Part shown: one piece after another, positions 50,957-59,755 of the stretch | Position numbering within the stretch: position 1 is the first letter of the stretch | How the letters are laid out: each line of letters opens with the position of its first letter | Source of the DNA: Bacteroidaceae bacterium | Lineage (GTDB): Bacteria; Bacteroidota; Bacteroidia; Bacteroidales; Bacteroidaceae | Reading direction: 5' to 3' | Assembly (NCBI GenBank): GCA_017649485.1 | Contig: JAGCGS010000013.1 | Coordinates: 1-64,000 of the forward strand | Length of the DNA: 64,000 nucleotides | Translations under genes and position numbers: made by a program | The notes under the pieces: generated by a model | Told to the model about the DNA's origin: nothing | Database searches by the model: none | The model's input: only the letters and a program-made list of their open reading frames with translations

Positions 50957-53900
50957 TCATTCCACCACTACCCTATTGCCCTGTAAAGCAAAACGGAAGG
51001 AGCCAGATGTAAGTTCATACTTGGCACAATCCACACCATTGTGTACCTCCTTACCTATATAGTGTACACCATTGGCATCAGCATAGGACGAGGCTACAAT
51101 GGGGAGATACAAAGTAGCAGAGGTGTTGGCAGGAACAGTAGCCTGATAACCCGTCATGTTTCCCTTACCATCAGCCTGCCAAGCGCTTACTATGTCACCA
51201 TAATTACTGCGATAACTACCCTCAAGGCTGGTATAGTTAGCACCAGCTGAAGGCTGTAGGATAAAGTGCTGGTAGCCTCCCTGACCATGCACATGATCAG
51301 ACGTGATGCCCAACTGATACTCATACATCCACTGCCCAACAGCTCCTAAAGCAAAATGGTTGAACGAGTTCATATTGTTCTGGTTGTTCTTGCCAAAAGC
51401 CACTTCCAATCCATTCCAACGTTCCCACACTGAAGTGGCACCTTTGGTGACTGGATAGAGCCAAGAAGTAAAATCGGTGCAAGTGAACATGCTAAACGCC
51501 TCTTTGGTCTTGCCCGAGCGACTCAGGGCAGGCAAAATGTTAGGCGTGCCAGAGAAACCTGTAGTGATGGTATAAGCAGGGAACTTCATGCTTCCATCGC
51601 CACTTGCTGATGGGTTAGCAGCTAAGGTAGCCAAGTGCTCAATTGCCTTAACTCGGTTCTGATCGTTGAAGCAGTTAAAATTCAATGGAGTTGCATAAGA
51701 TGCCTGTGAGTGAATGATTTTTTTTCCATCTGCACTACGTGTTTTGCCAGTGGCAGGATCCACATATGCCTCGTTCCACTCACGCAAGGCAGCATCATGT
51801 CGCATACGCAGGGTGTTAGCATAGTCGGTTTTGCCAATGACATCAGCCATGATAGCAGTGACCTCCATCATATAAATATATATAGCATTATTCACCAGGT
51901 CAGATGGGGTGTTATTGTCCATCGCCAGCCAATCGGCCAAACCGCTTGCCTTGGATGACAGATGTGGAAATTGTTCATTGAAATCGTAGAAATCCATACC
52001 ATTGAGCCAAGCCATCATCGCCTCCATATTCTCTTCGATGATTTGTGTATTGCCATATTGGATATAGAGCTGCCATGGCACCATGCACACAGCAGCAGCC
52101 CATGTCGTTCCGTCAGCAAAAGAGGTATCGTCCTGCTTGTTGTAAGTAGGCACAGTGCTGCCAATGCCGCCGGGAGCCTCACTGTCGCTACCAACGCCTT
52201 GATCGGCACGGAGTGCCACCATCCATTGACGGAAGAAGTTCTGGGCATCACTATTGTAAGTAGCCGTGCGCGTGTAAGCCTGAGCATCGCCCGTCCATCC
52301 CATGCGCTCGTTGCGCTGCGGACAGTCGGTAGGAATCGTGAAGAAATTACCCAACTGGCTGCGCTGTATATTCTTAATCAGCTGGTTCACCAGATTGGCA
52401 GTCTTGTTATTATCAGCAGTAGTAGCCACGTAAGTACCTGTAGGCAAAGCATCGCTCGACATCACCAAGCCTTTGATGTTGGCTGTAGGCAAAGCTCCCT
52501 TGTGATTAGGCAAAGTAATCTGGATATACTGGTAGCCACGATAGGTAGTGCTTGGCTGAATGATCACTTCACCACTGCCCTTCGCCACGTAGAAGTCGGT
52601 TGCCAAAGCCGCGCGGAAGGTTTCATACAACGGACGCCCTGCAATATTCTTGCCCTTCGTTCCGTATGTATCCACATAGTATTTCTCATCGCCCTTGAAA
52701 CCAGGGTAAAGCTGTTCGGCATAGCGCAGAATCACCACGTCACCCTTTTGCAGATAGCCTGCAGGAATGGTAATCTGCGGCACACCCACCATATTCACGC
52801 CCATATCATAGATAAAGGTGTGCTGGTCGGCACTGTGAGTTGGCATTACACGCTGTGCGGTAAGAGTCTCGCGTACTTTCACAGGCTCATCGTAGCGCGC
52901 CATGAAGTCGAAGTTCACCCAATCGCGCTGTGCAATCACCTCGGCTTGTTGCCAAGCACTGTCGTTAAAGCCAGCAGACTTCCATCCGTCTATGGATGCT
53001 TCATAATTAGCATCATAGCGTTCGCCCTGGAAGAAACTGCCAAACCGTATAGGACCGTCATTAAAGGCCTTCCAAGTCTGCGGACTGCTCACGATAGTCT
53101 GCTTTGATCCGTCATCGTAGGTAATCACCAACTTCATCAGCAACGCTTCGTGGTCGCCGAAGAAATTATAGTTGCTGGTAGTGAAGGTCATATAGCCGGT
53201 AAACCAGCCTGGACTTAATTGTGCACCGATAGCATTCTGTCCGTTCTGCAACATGGAAGTCACATCGTAGGCATGATAACCCATCGTCTCACGATATTGG
53301 CTGTCGCCAGGGGTAAACCAGTTCTCGCCCATGCGTTTACCATTGATAAACAGTTCGTAAGCACCCATAGCAGTGGCATACAGCTTGGCTTTCTTAATCT
53401 GCTTGCCATCGGTAGTGGCAAACTCAGTGCGTAGCATCGTCATGGCACCATGCGAAGGATCGGCATAGCCCATCAGCATCTTATTGCCTTCATTGACAAC
53501 GGTGATGGTCTTGCCACTAACCTTTACGCCGGGTAAGTTACTGAAGATGCTATAATGACGGCTGTCAAACGCCACGTTATCAACAGCCTGTCCACTATTC
53601 TTTATCTGGTAGTCGGTATATTCAACAGTTGAACCTGGCATAGCAGCAAAGCCTATTTCTGCCAAATTAGGAGCTGTGTTGAAGTTGTTGCCATTGCCCC
53701 AAGGTCCGATGTTAATGCGAGTAGCGTTGCTTACTGGCATATTGGTACTGCCAACGGCAAAACCACCAAAGCGGCGACGATTAGGGTCAGCAGGTACTGT
53801 AATGAGATCCTTGCCATTAATAGTGAAATACACATTGCTATTCTCAACATCAATGGTAATGTAATATACCCCGTTCTTGGTGGTAATCAGCTCGTTGAGG

Positions 53901-54637
53901 TTGGTCTTAGGGAACTTCTCCTTATTAATAGCAATAAAAGGCACGTCGGCCTTGTCGCCTTTGGCATAGCCTACACGATAGATATTCAGGGCAGCACCTT
54001 TGTCTGTGCCTACTCCACTAAAGTCGAACTCAAAGCGGAAGTAATTCTCACCCTGCATATTGTCAATATTCTGGAAAGCATCCTTCAGACGGAAGTCGTT
54101 GGCACCAAGAATGATGCTGGCCTTGTCGCCCTGAAGGATGAGCATCTTGGTGGCAAGCTGGAAATAGAAATGAGAAGCCGCATCGAGGGTCATTTCCTTA
54201 GAGCCAATCCATTGTGCCCCACTCCATGCCGCTTGTTTGGCATTCATTAAGCCAGTCTCAAAACGGCTCTGTTGCTGGTGACTGTTGCCTTGGCCGTCCC
54301 ATACTTCTACCTGCCAAGTGTAGGCTGTTTCGGGTTGTAATGCCACACCCATGTAGGGGATATTGACGGAGGCATTGCTCTGCACCTTGCCAGTTTGCCA
54401 CATCACCTTACCGTCGCTCTCGCGGCAAATTGTCAGACTATAGGCCTGTTGATACTGCCCTCTGCTATCCGACTCCATCACCCAGCTGAACAACGGATGG
54501 CGATCTTCTATCGCCATAGGTTCCACACTGTCTTGCACGCGCAGATTGGTAATCTGCGTACCAGCCCATGACAAGAGAGGCATCATTGCCATCATGCCTG
54601 CCATAAGCCATGTCTTCATTTGTTTTTGCATGTTCAT
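50957..54637 (-). CDS. GH78 alpha-L-rhamnosidase, large multidomain form
   Basis: 1226 aa; releases L-rhamnose from plant polysaccharides (such as rhamnogalacturonan side structures) or glycosides. Signal peptide about 1-25; Fn3-like domain 27-130; an inserted beta-rich module about 140-390 resembling a LamG/concanavalin fold (HFYFQLATKMLILQGDKASIILGANDFR, NGVYYITIDVENSNVYFTINGKDL); rhamnosidase N-domain about 405-580; (alpha/alpha)6 catalytic domain with D771-C-P-Q-R-N-E777 and D784 in GDAQ; C-terminal beta domain from about 1090. Typical GH78 are 900-1000 aa, so the insert is the odd part. Divergent from the MenD-like gene, with a shared inverted repeat between them. Confidence 0.92.
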   Translation of the reverse strand: MNMQKQMKTWLMAGMMAMMPLLSWAGTQITNLRVQDSVEPMAIEDRHPLFSWVMESDSRGQYQQAYSLTICRESDGKVMWQTGKVQSNASVNIPYMGVALQPETAYTWQVEVWDGQGNSHQQQSRFETGLMNAKQAAWSGAQWIGSKEMTLDAASHFYFQLATKMLILQGDKASIILGANDFRLKDAFQNIDNMQGENYFRFEFDFSGVGTDKGAALNIYRVGYAKGDKADVPFIAINKEKFPKTNLNELITTKNGVYYITIDVENSNVYFTINGKDLITVPADPNRRRFGGFAVGSTNMPVSNATRINIGPWGNGNNFNTAPNLAEIGFAAMPGSTVEYTDYQIKNSGQAVDNVAFDSRHYSIFSNLPGVKVSGKTITVVNEGNKMLMGYADPSHGAMTMLRTEFATTDGKQIKKAKLYATAMGAYELFINGKRMGENWFTPGDSQYRETMGYHAYDVTSMLQNGQNAIGAQLSPGWFTGYMTFTTSNYNFFGDHEALLMKLVITYDDGSKQTIVSSPQTWKAFNDGPIRFGSFFQGERYDANYEASIDGWKSAGFNDSAWQQAEVIAQRDWVNFDFMARYDEPVKVRETLTAQRVMPTHSADQHTFIYDMGVNMVGVPQITIPAGYLQKGDVVILRYAEQLYPGFKGDEKYYVDTYGTKGKNIAGRPLYETFRAALATDFYVAKGSGEVIIQPSTTYRGYQYIQITLPNHKGALPTANIKGLVMSSDALPTGTYVATTADNNKTANLVNQLIKNIQRSQLGNFFTIPTDCPQRNERMGWTGDAQAYTRTATYNSDAQNFFRQWMVALRADQGVGSDSEAPGGIGSTVPTYNKQDDTSFADGTTWAAAVCMVPWQLYIQYGNTQIIEENMEAMMAWLNGMDFYDFNEQFPHLSSKASGLADWLAMDNNTPSDLVNNAIYIYMMEVTAIMADVIGKTDYANTLRMRHDAALREWNEAYVDPATGKTRSADGKKIIHSQASYATPLNFNCFNDQNRVKAIEHLATLAANPSASGDGSMKFPAYTITTGFSGTPNILPALSRSGKTKEAFSMFTCTDFTSWLYPVTKGATSVWERWNGLEVAFGKNNQNNMNSFNHFALGAVGQWMYEYQLGITSDHVHGQGGYQHFILQPSAGANYTSLEGSYRSNYGDIVSAWQADGKGNMTGYQATVPANTSATLYLPIVASSYADANGVHYIGKEVHNGVDCAKYELTSGSFRFALQGNRVVVE

Positions 54638-54671
54638 ATCCTTAATTATTTTTATTATTCGGAATATTTGA

Positions 54672-54695
54672 TTACCTTTACAGCCTCAAAGGTAA
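54672..54695. promoter_or_regulatory. Divergent promoter/operator between rhamnosidase and MenD-like gene
   Basis: Perfect inverted repeat TTACCTTT-N8-AAAGGTAA. The arms contain TACCTTTAC on the plus strand and TACCTTTGA on the minus strand, both similar to -7 boxes, so it may be a pair of promoters or an operator serving both genes. Confidence 0.45.
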
Positions 54696-54718
54696 CAAAA
54701 AATTTCACATTATTAAAT

Positions 54719-56359
54719 ATGTATAGCGATAAAAAATCAATCCAACAGCTCTCCGTATTGCTGAGGGCACATGAGGTGAAGAAGGTGGTGATGTGTCCGG
54801 GAAACGTGAATGTTCCTTTGATTCAGACGCTTTTGCATATTTCCGACTTCACCTGCTACTCTATGAATGACGAGCGTAATGCAGGGTTCTTTGCTTTAGG
54901 ACTGGCTTTGCACGAGACACATCCCGTGGCAGTGATGTGTGCGGAAGGAAGCGGACTTGCCAACCTTCTGCCTGTGGTGGCAGAAGCCCGCAGACAACAG
55001 GTGCAGTTGGTGGTGATTTCTGTAGGTGTTGGCAAGGGAGAGGCAGCAGCTAAGGTGTCATTGGCTGATGGCGTGAAATGTACAGTCTGCCTGACAGATG
55101 ATAATTCTGAGGAATCAGCACAATATAGGAATTTGCTGATTAACAAAGCACTGCTTGAGTGCAAGCATCATGGCAAGGGACCTGTACACATTAGCGTACA
55201 GCTAAGTGAACCGTTCTTTGCCTGCAACTCCACAGACCTGCCCGAAGAGCGTGTGATTGAGCGCTATCAGGGATTGAACATGTATGAGCAAGACTATCAG
55301 CCACTGATAGATAAGCTGAACAGATACAAGAAGCGCATGGTGATTGCCGGACAGATGAACACCATTTATGAGTTCGACAAGAAGCATGAACGTACGCTGG
55401 CAAAGCAGATGGTGTGGATGACAGAGCTTTTGAGCAACCACACAACGCCTGGCATGCCAATCAGACGGATGGAAGAGCTGCTTTATCCCATGGACTTAAA
55501 GACACAGGAGAGCCTGTCACCAGAACTGCTGATTACCTTTGGCGGTGCCATCGTATCTCGGCGTGTAAAGTATTTCCTGCGCAAACATAAACCACTGGAA
55601 CACTGGCATGTATCAAAAGACGGGGAGCTGAACGATGTCTTTGGTGCCTTGACGGTGGTGATTGAGATGGATCCGTTTGAGTTTTTCGAGAAAATAGCAA
55701 GCCTTATTGAAGATGTACCCCCACTCTATCCACGGCAATGGGAGCAGCTGGCAGAAAAGTTGCCTGCACCCCGCTTCCCTTATTCTGAGATGATGGCAGT
55801 GGGCAGGCTTATGACATTATTACCAAGTGGATGTTCATTGCATTTAGGCACAGGTTCAGTGGTACGCTACGCCCAGATGTTTGCTTTGCCTGAGGATGTT
55901 GAGATTCAATCGAATATGGGCTTGGAAGGTGCCGAAGGCGTTCTGGCTACCGGACTTGGCTATGCTACTGCCAGTGAGAAAATCAATTATATTGTATTAG
56001 GTGACGTGAGTTTTTTCAGCGGCATGAACGCTTTGTGGAACATGAATTACGGTTCTAACATACGAATCATGGTGGTTAACAATGGCGGACACGAACAGCT
56101 ACAGAATCTGCCTGGCTTCAATGGCGATGAACGCACCATGCGGTTTGTGACAGGCAGTCATCAGGTTTCTGCTCAGGCTTGGGCTACAGACCGGGGATTC
56201 ACCTATCTATCCGCCCATAACGAGGCTGAATTGGAAGAAGTTTTGCCAAAGTTTACCAAAGCAGACATTACCCGTCAGCCCATTATCTTGGAAGTGTTTA
56301 CCGATATGGCTTCCGATGCTGAAGTGCTCAAGCAATACTATAAAAGTCTGAAGAAATAA
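54719..56359 (+). CDS. MenD-fold thiamine-diphosphate enzyme of unknown substrate
   Basis: 546 aa from ATG 54719 (MYSDKKSIQQL); the frame extends upstream into the rhamnosidase start. ThDP enzyme with the catalytic Glu (E52 in NDERNAGFFALGLAL) and the C-terminal ThDP/Mg segment GDVSFFSGMNALWNMNYGSNIRIMVVNNGG. MenD enzymes have PGSRSTP (Arg33 for isochorismate) and TADRP; here these are PGNVNVP (27-33) and SVGVGKGE, so the menaquinone reaction is unlikely. Other men genes are not beside it. A conserved zinc-peptidase-like small protein follows directly. Possible roles in capsule or sugar-acid chemistry are speculation. Confidence 0.75.
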   Translation: MYSDKKSIQQLSVLLRAHEVKKVVMCPGNVNVPLIQTLLHISDFTCYSMNDERNAGFFALGLALHETHPVAVMCAEGSGLANLLPVVAEARRQQVQLVVISVGVGKGEAAAKVSLADGVKCTVCLTDDNSEESAQYRNLLINKALLECKHHGKGPVHISVQLSEPFFACNSTDLPEERVIERYQGLNMYEQDYQPLIDKLNRYKKRMVIAGQMNTIYEFDKKHERTLAKQMVWMTELLSNHTTPGMPIRRMEELLYPMDLKTQESLSPELLITFGGAIVSRRVKYFLRKHKPLEHWHVSKDGELNDVFGALTVVIEMDPFEFFEKIASLIEDVPPLYPRQWEQLAEKLPAPRFPYSEMMAVGRLMTLLPSGCSLHLGTGSVVRYAQMFALPEDVEIQSNMGLEGAEGVLATGLGYATASEKINYIVLGDVSFFSGMNALWNMNYGSNIRIMVVNNGGHEQLQNLPGFNGDERTMRFVTGSHQVSAQAWATDRGFTYLSAHNEAELEEVLPKFTKADITRQPIILEVFTDMASDAEVLKQYYKSLKK

Positions 56360-56689
56360 ATGTTTATCATCAGAAACAGATTAGTGCCTTTCAAACGGTT
56401 CAATGCCATCAACATCTTGGGGGTGTTGTTTGCACGCCCCGATGCCGAGATGGATGAACAGCTGTTAAACCACGAGCGCATCCATACCCGCCAGATGGTA
56501 GAGATGCTCGTGGTGGGCTTCTATCTGTGGTACTTCATTGAATGGCTTATCCGCCTAACTATGAAAGGAAATGCCTATCGCAATATCAGCTTTGAGCGAG
56601 AGGCATACACCCATGAACGCAACCTGCATTATCTTGAGGAACGCAAGCTTTTCGCCTGGATTTCATTTTTGAAATCATCACATGCCTGA
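56360..56689 (+). CDS. Small membrane-associated protein with HExxH motif
   Basis: 109 aa starting directly after the preceding stop codon (TAAATG). It has HERIH (residues 39-43) in LLNHERIHTRQM, an HExxH-type zinc site, a hydrophobic stretch (about 48-66, LVVGFYLWYFIEWLIRL) and FEREAYTHERNLHYL, whose Glu could be the third ligand. I know the same arrangement from other Bacteroidales as hypothetical proteins. It may be a minimal metalloprotease or a remnant of one. Its last 12 bp overlap the convergent Nudix gene. Confidence 0.6.
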   Translation: MFIIRNRLVPFKRFNAINILGVLFARPDAEMDEQLLNHERIHTRQMVEMLVVGFYLWYFIEWLIRLTMKGNAYRNISFEREAYTHERNLHYLEERKLFAWISFLKSSHA

Positions 56690-57217
56690 AAAGTATTTCA
56701 GCATGGGAACCAGCATAAGCGACTGGACAAAATCACCACGCCTGATCATGGCTTTTACCTCTTCCTGCGGGAATAGATAGACCTCGATATCTTCAGTAGC
56801 ATCTAAATGCTGCTGGCTCATCTTTTCTACCCCAGTAGCTAAGAAGCAATGGGTTATATTTGTAGTAGTACTGGGGTTGGCTGAAATACAAGCTATTTCT
56901 TTCCATTCGCCACCACCATATCCTGCCTCTTCCAACAACTCACGTTTGGCAGCCTCAATGGGTTTCTCGCCCTGTTCCACTACACCAGCCACTATCTCAA
57001 AGTTAGTCTGTCCCAAAGCATGACGATACTGGCGCACTAATACCATAGACCCGTCTTTAGTTATAGCCGTAATATTGACCCATGTAGGATATTCCAAAAC
57101 ATAATATTCGAGATTAACACGGCCATCAGGCAATTCCACTACATCACGCCTGGCAGTAAGCCAAGGTCTCTTGATCAGGTATTCGGAAGAGAGAATCTTC
57201 CACTTCATGTCTTTCAT
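56678..57217 (-). CDS. Nudix hydrolase (ADP-ribose pyrophosphatase-like)
   Basis: 179 aa from ATG 57217. Cleaves nucleoside diphosphates linked to another group; ADP-sugars are the common substrates. The Nudix box is complete: GVVEQGEKPIEAAKRELLEEAGY (G-x5-E-x7-R-E-x2-E-E-x-G). The preceding VRQYRHALGQTNFEIVAG is typical of the ADP-ribose branch. Overlaps the convergent HExxH gene by 12 bp at the 3' end. Confidence 0.9.
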   Translation of the reverse strand: MKDMKWKILSSEYLIKRPWLTARRDVVELPDGRVNLEYYVLEYPTWVNITAITKDGSMVLVRQYRHALGQTNFEIVAGVVEQGEKPIEAAKRELLEEAGYGGGEWKEIACISANPSTTTNITHCFLATGVEKMSQQHLDATEDIEVYLFPQEEVKAMIRRGDFVQSLMLVPMLKYFSGM

Positions 57218-57237
57218 ACACACAAACTATTTATTGT

Positions 57238-57271
57238 GCAAAAATACGATTTATTGTTCATAAACACCAAA
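57238..57271 (-). promoter_or_regulatory. Promoter of the Nudix gene
   Basis: Minus strand TTTG (57271-57268), 21 bp, TATTTTTGC (57246-57238), 20 bp before the ATG. Confidence 0.55.
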
Positions 57272-57349
57272 TAAAGTCCATTTCTTTCTCAAAAATGTTA
57301 ATAATTTATAAAGGAAGGAAGTTTCTATAGAATAATCCACTGATTTTGG

Positions 57350-57387
57350 TTGCTATTGAAACTTTATTTATTAACTTTGCAAAGTTA
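57350..57387 (+). promoter_or_regulatory. Promoter of the FadL-type gene
   Basis: TTG (57350-57352), 19 bp, TAACTTTGC (57372-57380). The box is half of a 16-bp palindrome TAACTTTGCAAAGTTA (57372-57387). Confidence 0.55.
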
Positions 57388-57415
57388 CAAGTGAAACTAA
57401 CAAATATAATTATAT

Positions 57416-58813
57416 ATGAAAAAAAGTTTTATCTTAGGACTCCTGCTTAGTACCTACATCATGGCCCAGGCTGGTGGCTTGATGACTAACACTAATTATC
57501 ACATTGCTTTCGACCGTATGATGGCTCGTGGTACTTCATTTGACATCGATGCAATATTCTCGAACCCAGCTGGTATAGTTTGGGGGCATGAAGGCTTACA
57601 GCTTTCCGTGAACTTTCAAAAACCATGGCAATATCGTGACATCACGAATAATGGAGTGCTATTCGAAGGGAAGGCATCAGCTCCTATCGTACCTGCCTTG
57701 TTTGCTTCTTACAAGAAAGACCGTTGGGCCATCTCTGCTATGATTGGCATTGTGGGTAGTGGTGGTTCTGTGGAGTATAAGAATGGTGTTCCTATGTTCA
57801 ATGCTCTGATATCCAACACAATTACCCAACTAACAGGAGGCTTGTCACAAGCAGTAGGTGGAGTCATCCCTGCCATTACACCAGATCAGTATAACTTTGA
57901 CTCTTCCATGAAAGGTAAGCAATATATATATGCTGGACAAGTGAACTTCGCATATAAATTTACGGATAATTTCTCAGGAGCTGTGGGTTTCCGTGCCAAC
58001 TACTATGATGGCTACTATCGTGGTCATGTAATAGCGGGAAATCATGCTAGCAAGGGTACCCTTGCAAAACTTGCCCTGGACGTTGACCAGCGTGGTTGGG
58101 GCTTTACCCCCCTTGTTAGCTTAAACTTCCATCAGGGTCCACTAACCTTAGCAGCCCGCTATGAGTTCCGCACAAAGTTGCAAACAAAAAACACGACTAA
58201 CATTCTGGAAGCCAATCTTAATTCGGAAGGAATGATTCAAGAGCCGTTGACACAACTGGTGATGGCAGGTGCCATTACACAACAACAGGCAGGTGCCATA
58301 GTCAGTGGTATCCAAGAGAAAATGGGTGGTGGCCTTAGCGCATACACTGCTCCTTATGAGGATGGTGCAAAGACTCGTTACGATATGCCTGCATTACTGA
58401 CCTTTGCAGTTGGGTATGAGTTCACTCCAAAACTTCGTGCCACCTTGGAATATCATTTCTTTGACGACAAAAATGCCAAGATGTCAAATGACCGTCAGAA
58501 AGAGTTGAAGCATGGCACTCATGAGTTCCTAGCAGGTATCGAATATGATATCAACGAAAAGTTTACCATCAGTTGTGGTGGTCAACGTACTGACTATGGC
58601 CTGAGCGATGGATATCAGCAAGATACCTCATTTGCATGCGATAGTTATAGCGTAGGTTTAGGTGGTGCCTGGAACATCAACAAGACTCTACGTCTTAATG
58701 CGGGCTACTTTTGTTCCATCTATTCTGATTACACAAAACAAGCCAGCTATGGCACTGAGGTGTTTTCTCGTACCAACCATGTAATAGGTATCGGCATGGA
58801 CTTTAAATTCTAA
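57416..58813 (+). CDS. FadL/OmpP1/TodX-family outer-membrane channel
   Basis: 465 aa. Signal peptide about 1-19; mature start GGLMTNTNYHIAFDRMMARGTSFDIDAIFSNPAGIVW has the SNPAG signature of the family (the Asn-Pro-Ala start of the hatch). A 14-strand barrel follows and ends VIGIGMDFKF. It should let hydrophobic molecules such as fatty acids or aromatic compounds diffuse across the outer membrane. Monocistronic, with its own promoter and terminator. Confidence 0.9.
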   Translation: MKKSFILGLLLSTYIMAQAGGLMTNTNYHIAFDRMMARGTSFDIDAIFSNPAGIVWGHEGLQLSVNFQKPWQYRDITNNGVLFEGKASAPIVPALFASYKKDRWAISAMIGIVGSGGSVEYKNGVPMFNALISNTITQLTGGLSQAVGGVIPAITPDQYNFDSSMKGKQYIYAGQVNFAYKFTDNFSGAVGFRANYYDGYYRGHVIAGNHASKGTLAKLALDVDQRGWGFTPLVSLNFHQGPLTLAARYEFRTKLQTKNTTNILEANLNSEGMIQEPLTQLVMAGAITQQQAGAIVSGIQEKMGGGLSAYTAPYEDGAKTRYDMPALLTFAVGYEFTPKLRATLEYHFFDDKNAKMSNDRQKELKHGTHEFLAGIEYDINEKFTISCGGQRTDYGLSDGYQQDTSFACDSYSVGLGGAWNINKTLRLNAGYFCSIYSDYTKQASYGTEVFSRTNHVIGIGMDFKF

Positions 58814-58853
58814 AGGTTATTGTTCCTAACAATAGATAATTGCTTCAGTCAGA

Positions 58854-58896
58854 GCGGCTACCCTCCAAGCGTGGAATTCGGTAGTCGCTTTTTTTT
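58854..58896 (+). terminator. Terminator of the FadL-type gene
   Basis: 9-bp stem (58854-58862 with 58880-58888, one G-U) and eight T (58889-58896). A small 6-bp hairpin ATTGTT/AACAAT lies in front of it near 58820. Confidence 0.85.
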
Positions 58897-58922
58897 GCAA
58901 GATACCCCTATAAAACAAAAAA

Positions 58923-58951
58923 AGCCCGCTTGGAAATGTTCCAAACGAGCC
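58923..58951 (-). terminator. Terminator of the thioredoxin-fold gene
   Basis: Minus strand: 13-bp stem with three wobbles (58951-58939 and 58935-58923), loop of 3, then T-run. Confidence 0.8.
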
Positions 58952-59013
58952 GCGTCATTTGTTGTATCAGTCCTCAATTGTTTGTAAACATTCTTCTTAT
59001 ATGCTCAGAACTA

Positions 59014-59535
59014 TCAAAAATGACGTTCATTCAAATAAGAAGAAAGCTCTGCAACCGAGATGTTTTTGGCAATTATCATACCATTCTCATCTAGTAAGTA
59101 GTTCGTCAATCCTTTCTTCAGATCATATCTCCTGAAGATTGTCGACTTTTCGCCAGACGTATCCACAAAACTGGCACCGACTATACCATCATTACGAACC
59201 GTTTCACGAAATATTGACGCATATTCGTCGAAAGAAACGGATACGTATTCAACCTGATTCTGGGCATCCATACTCGCCAAGGTACGACTCAATTCAATGT
59301 TTCGGATGCGTGATGATGCGTCGTAAGAAGCCCAGAAATTAACCAGTACATAGTTGCCATGAAAACTTGAAAGCCTCTGTACTGGATGCTCAACGTTGGA
59401 GGCTTCACCACCAATCATAAAATCGGGTGCATATTCTCCAATGCTCAACCCTGTCACGGGTCTGTCTTTCTCAATAAATGATGTCAAGGAACTAATAAAT
59501 AATACAACAAAAAACCATCTTACACAATACCTCAT
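59014..59535 (-). CDS. Exported thioredoxin-fold protein without catalytic cysteines
   Basis: 173 aa. Signal peptide about 1-20. The TlpA/ResA-like fold starts IGEYAPDFMIGG, with NYVLVNFWASYDASSRIRNIELSR: the usual WCxxC is WASYDASSR, so the two Cys are D72 and S75. The remaining fold (VSVSFDEYASIFRETV, YLLDENGMIIAKN) is regular. It cannot act as a thiol oxidoreductase; a structural or binding role is likely. I believe such WASYDA proteins occur in other Bacteroidales. Confidence 0.75.
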   Translation of the reverse strand: MRYCVRWFFVVLFISSLTSFIEKDRPVTGLSIGEYAPDFMIGGEASNVEHPVQRLSSFHGNYVLVNFWASYDASSRIRNIELSRTLASMDAQNQVEYVSVSFDEYASIFRETVRNDGIVGASFVDTSGEKSTIFRRYDLKKGLTNYLLDENGMIIAKNISVAELSSYLNERHF

Positions 59536-59755
59536 GTAACCTGTTTTTAGTTAATACTAATGTAAGATTCAACGTCCGGAGCCGTTCATTCTTATCCATA
59601 TTTCTTCACGAAATCGGGTGCAAAGTAAAGTATTATTTTCGCAATTACCAAAGATTTTATGCTAAATAACATATTTTTGGCATATTATCGTTTTGTTATG
59701 GGGGTTAATTGGGAAAAAACAACTAATTTTACACCCGAATTTGAGATTTATAGAA

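Noticed and set aside
51962-53107. Long 381-aa plus-strand frame
   Set aside because: Lies completely antisense to the catalytic part of the rhamnosidase, His/Ser/Ile-rich without family motifs; antisense shadow.
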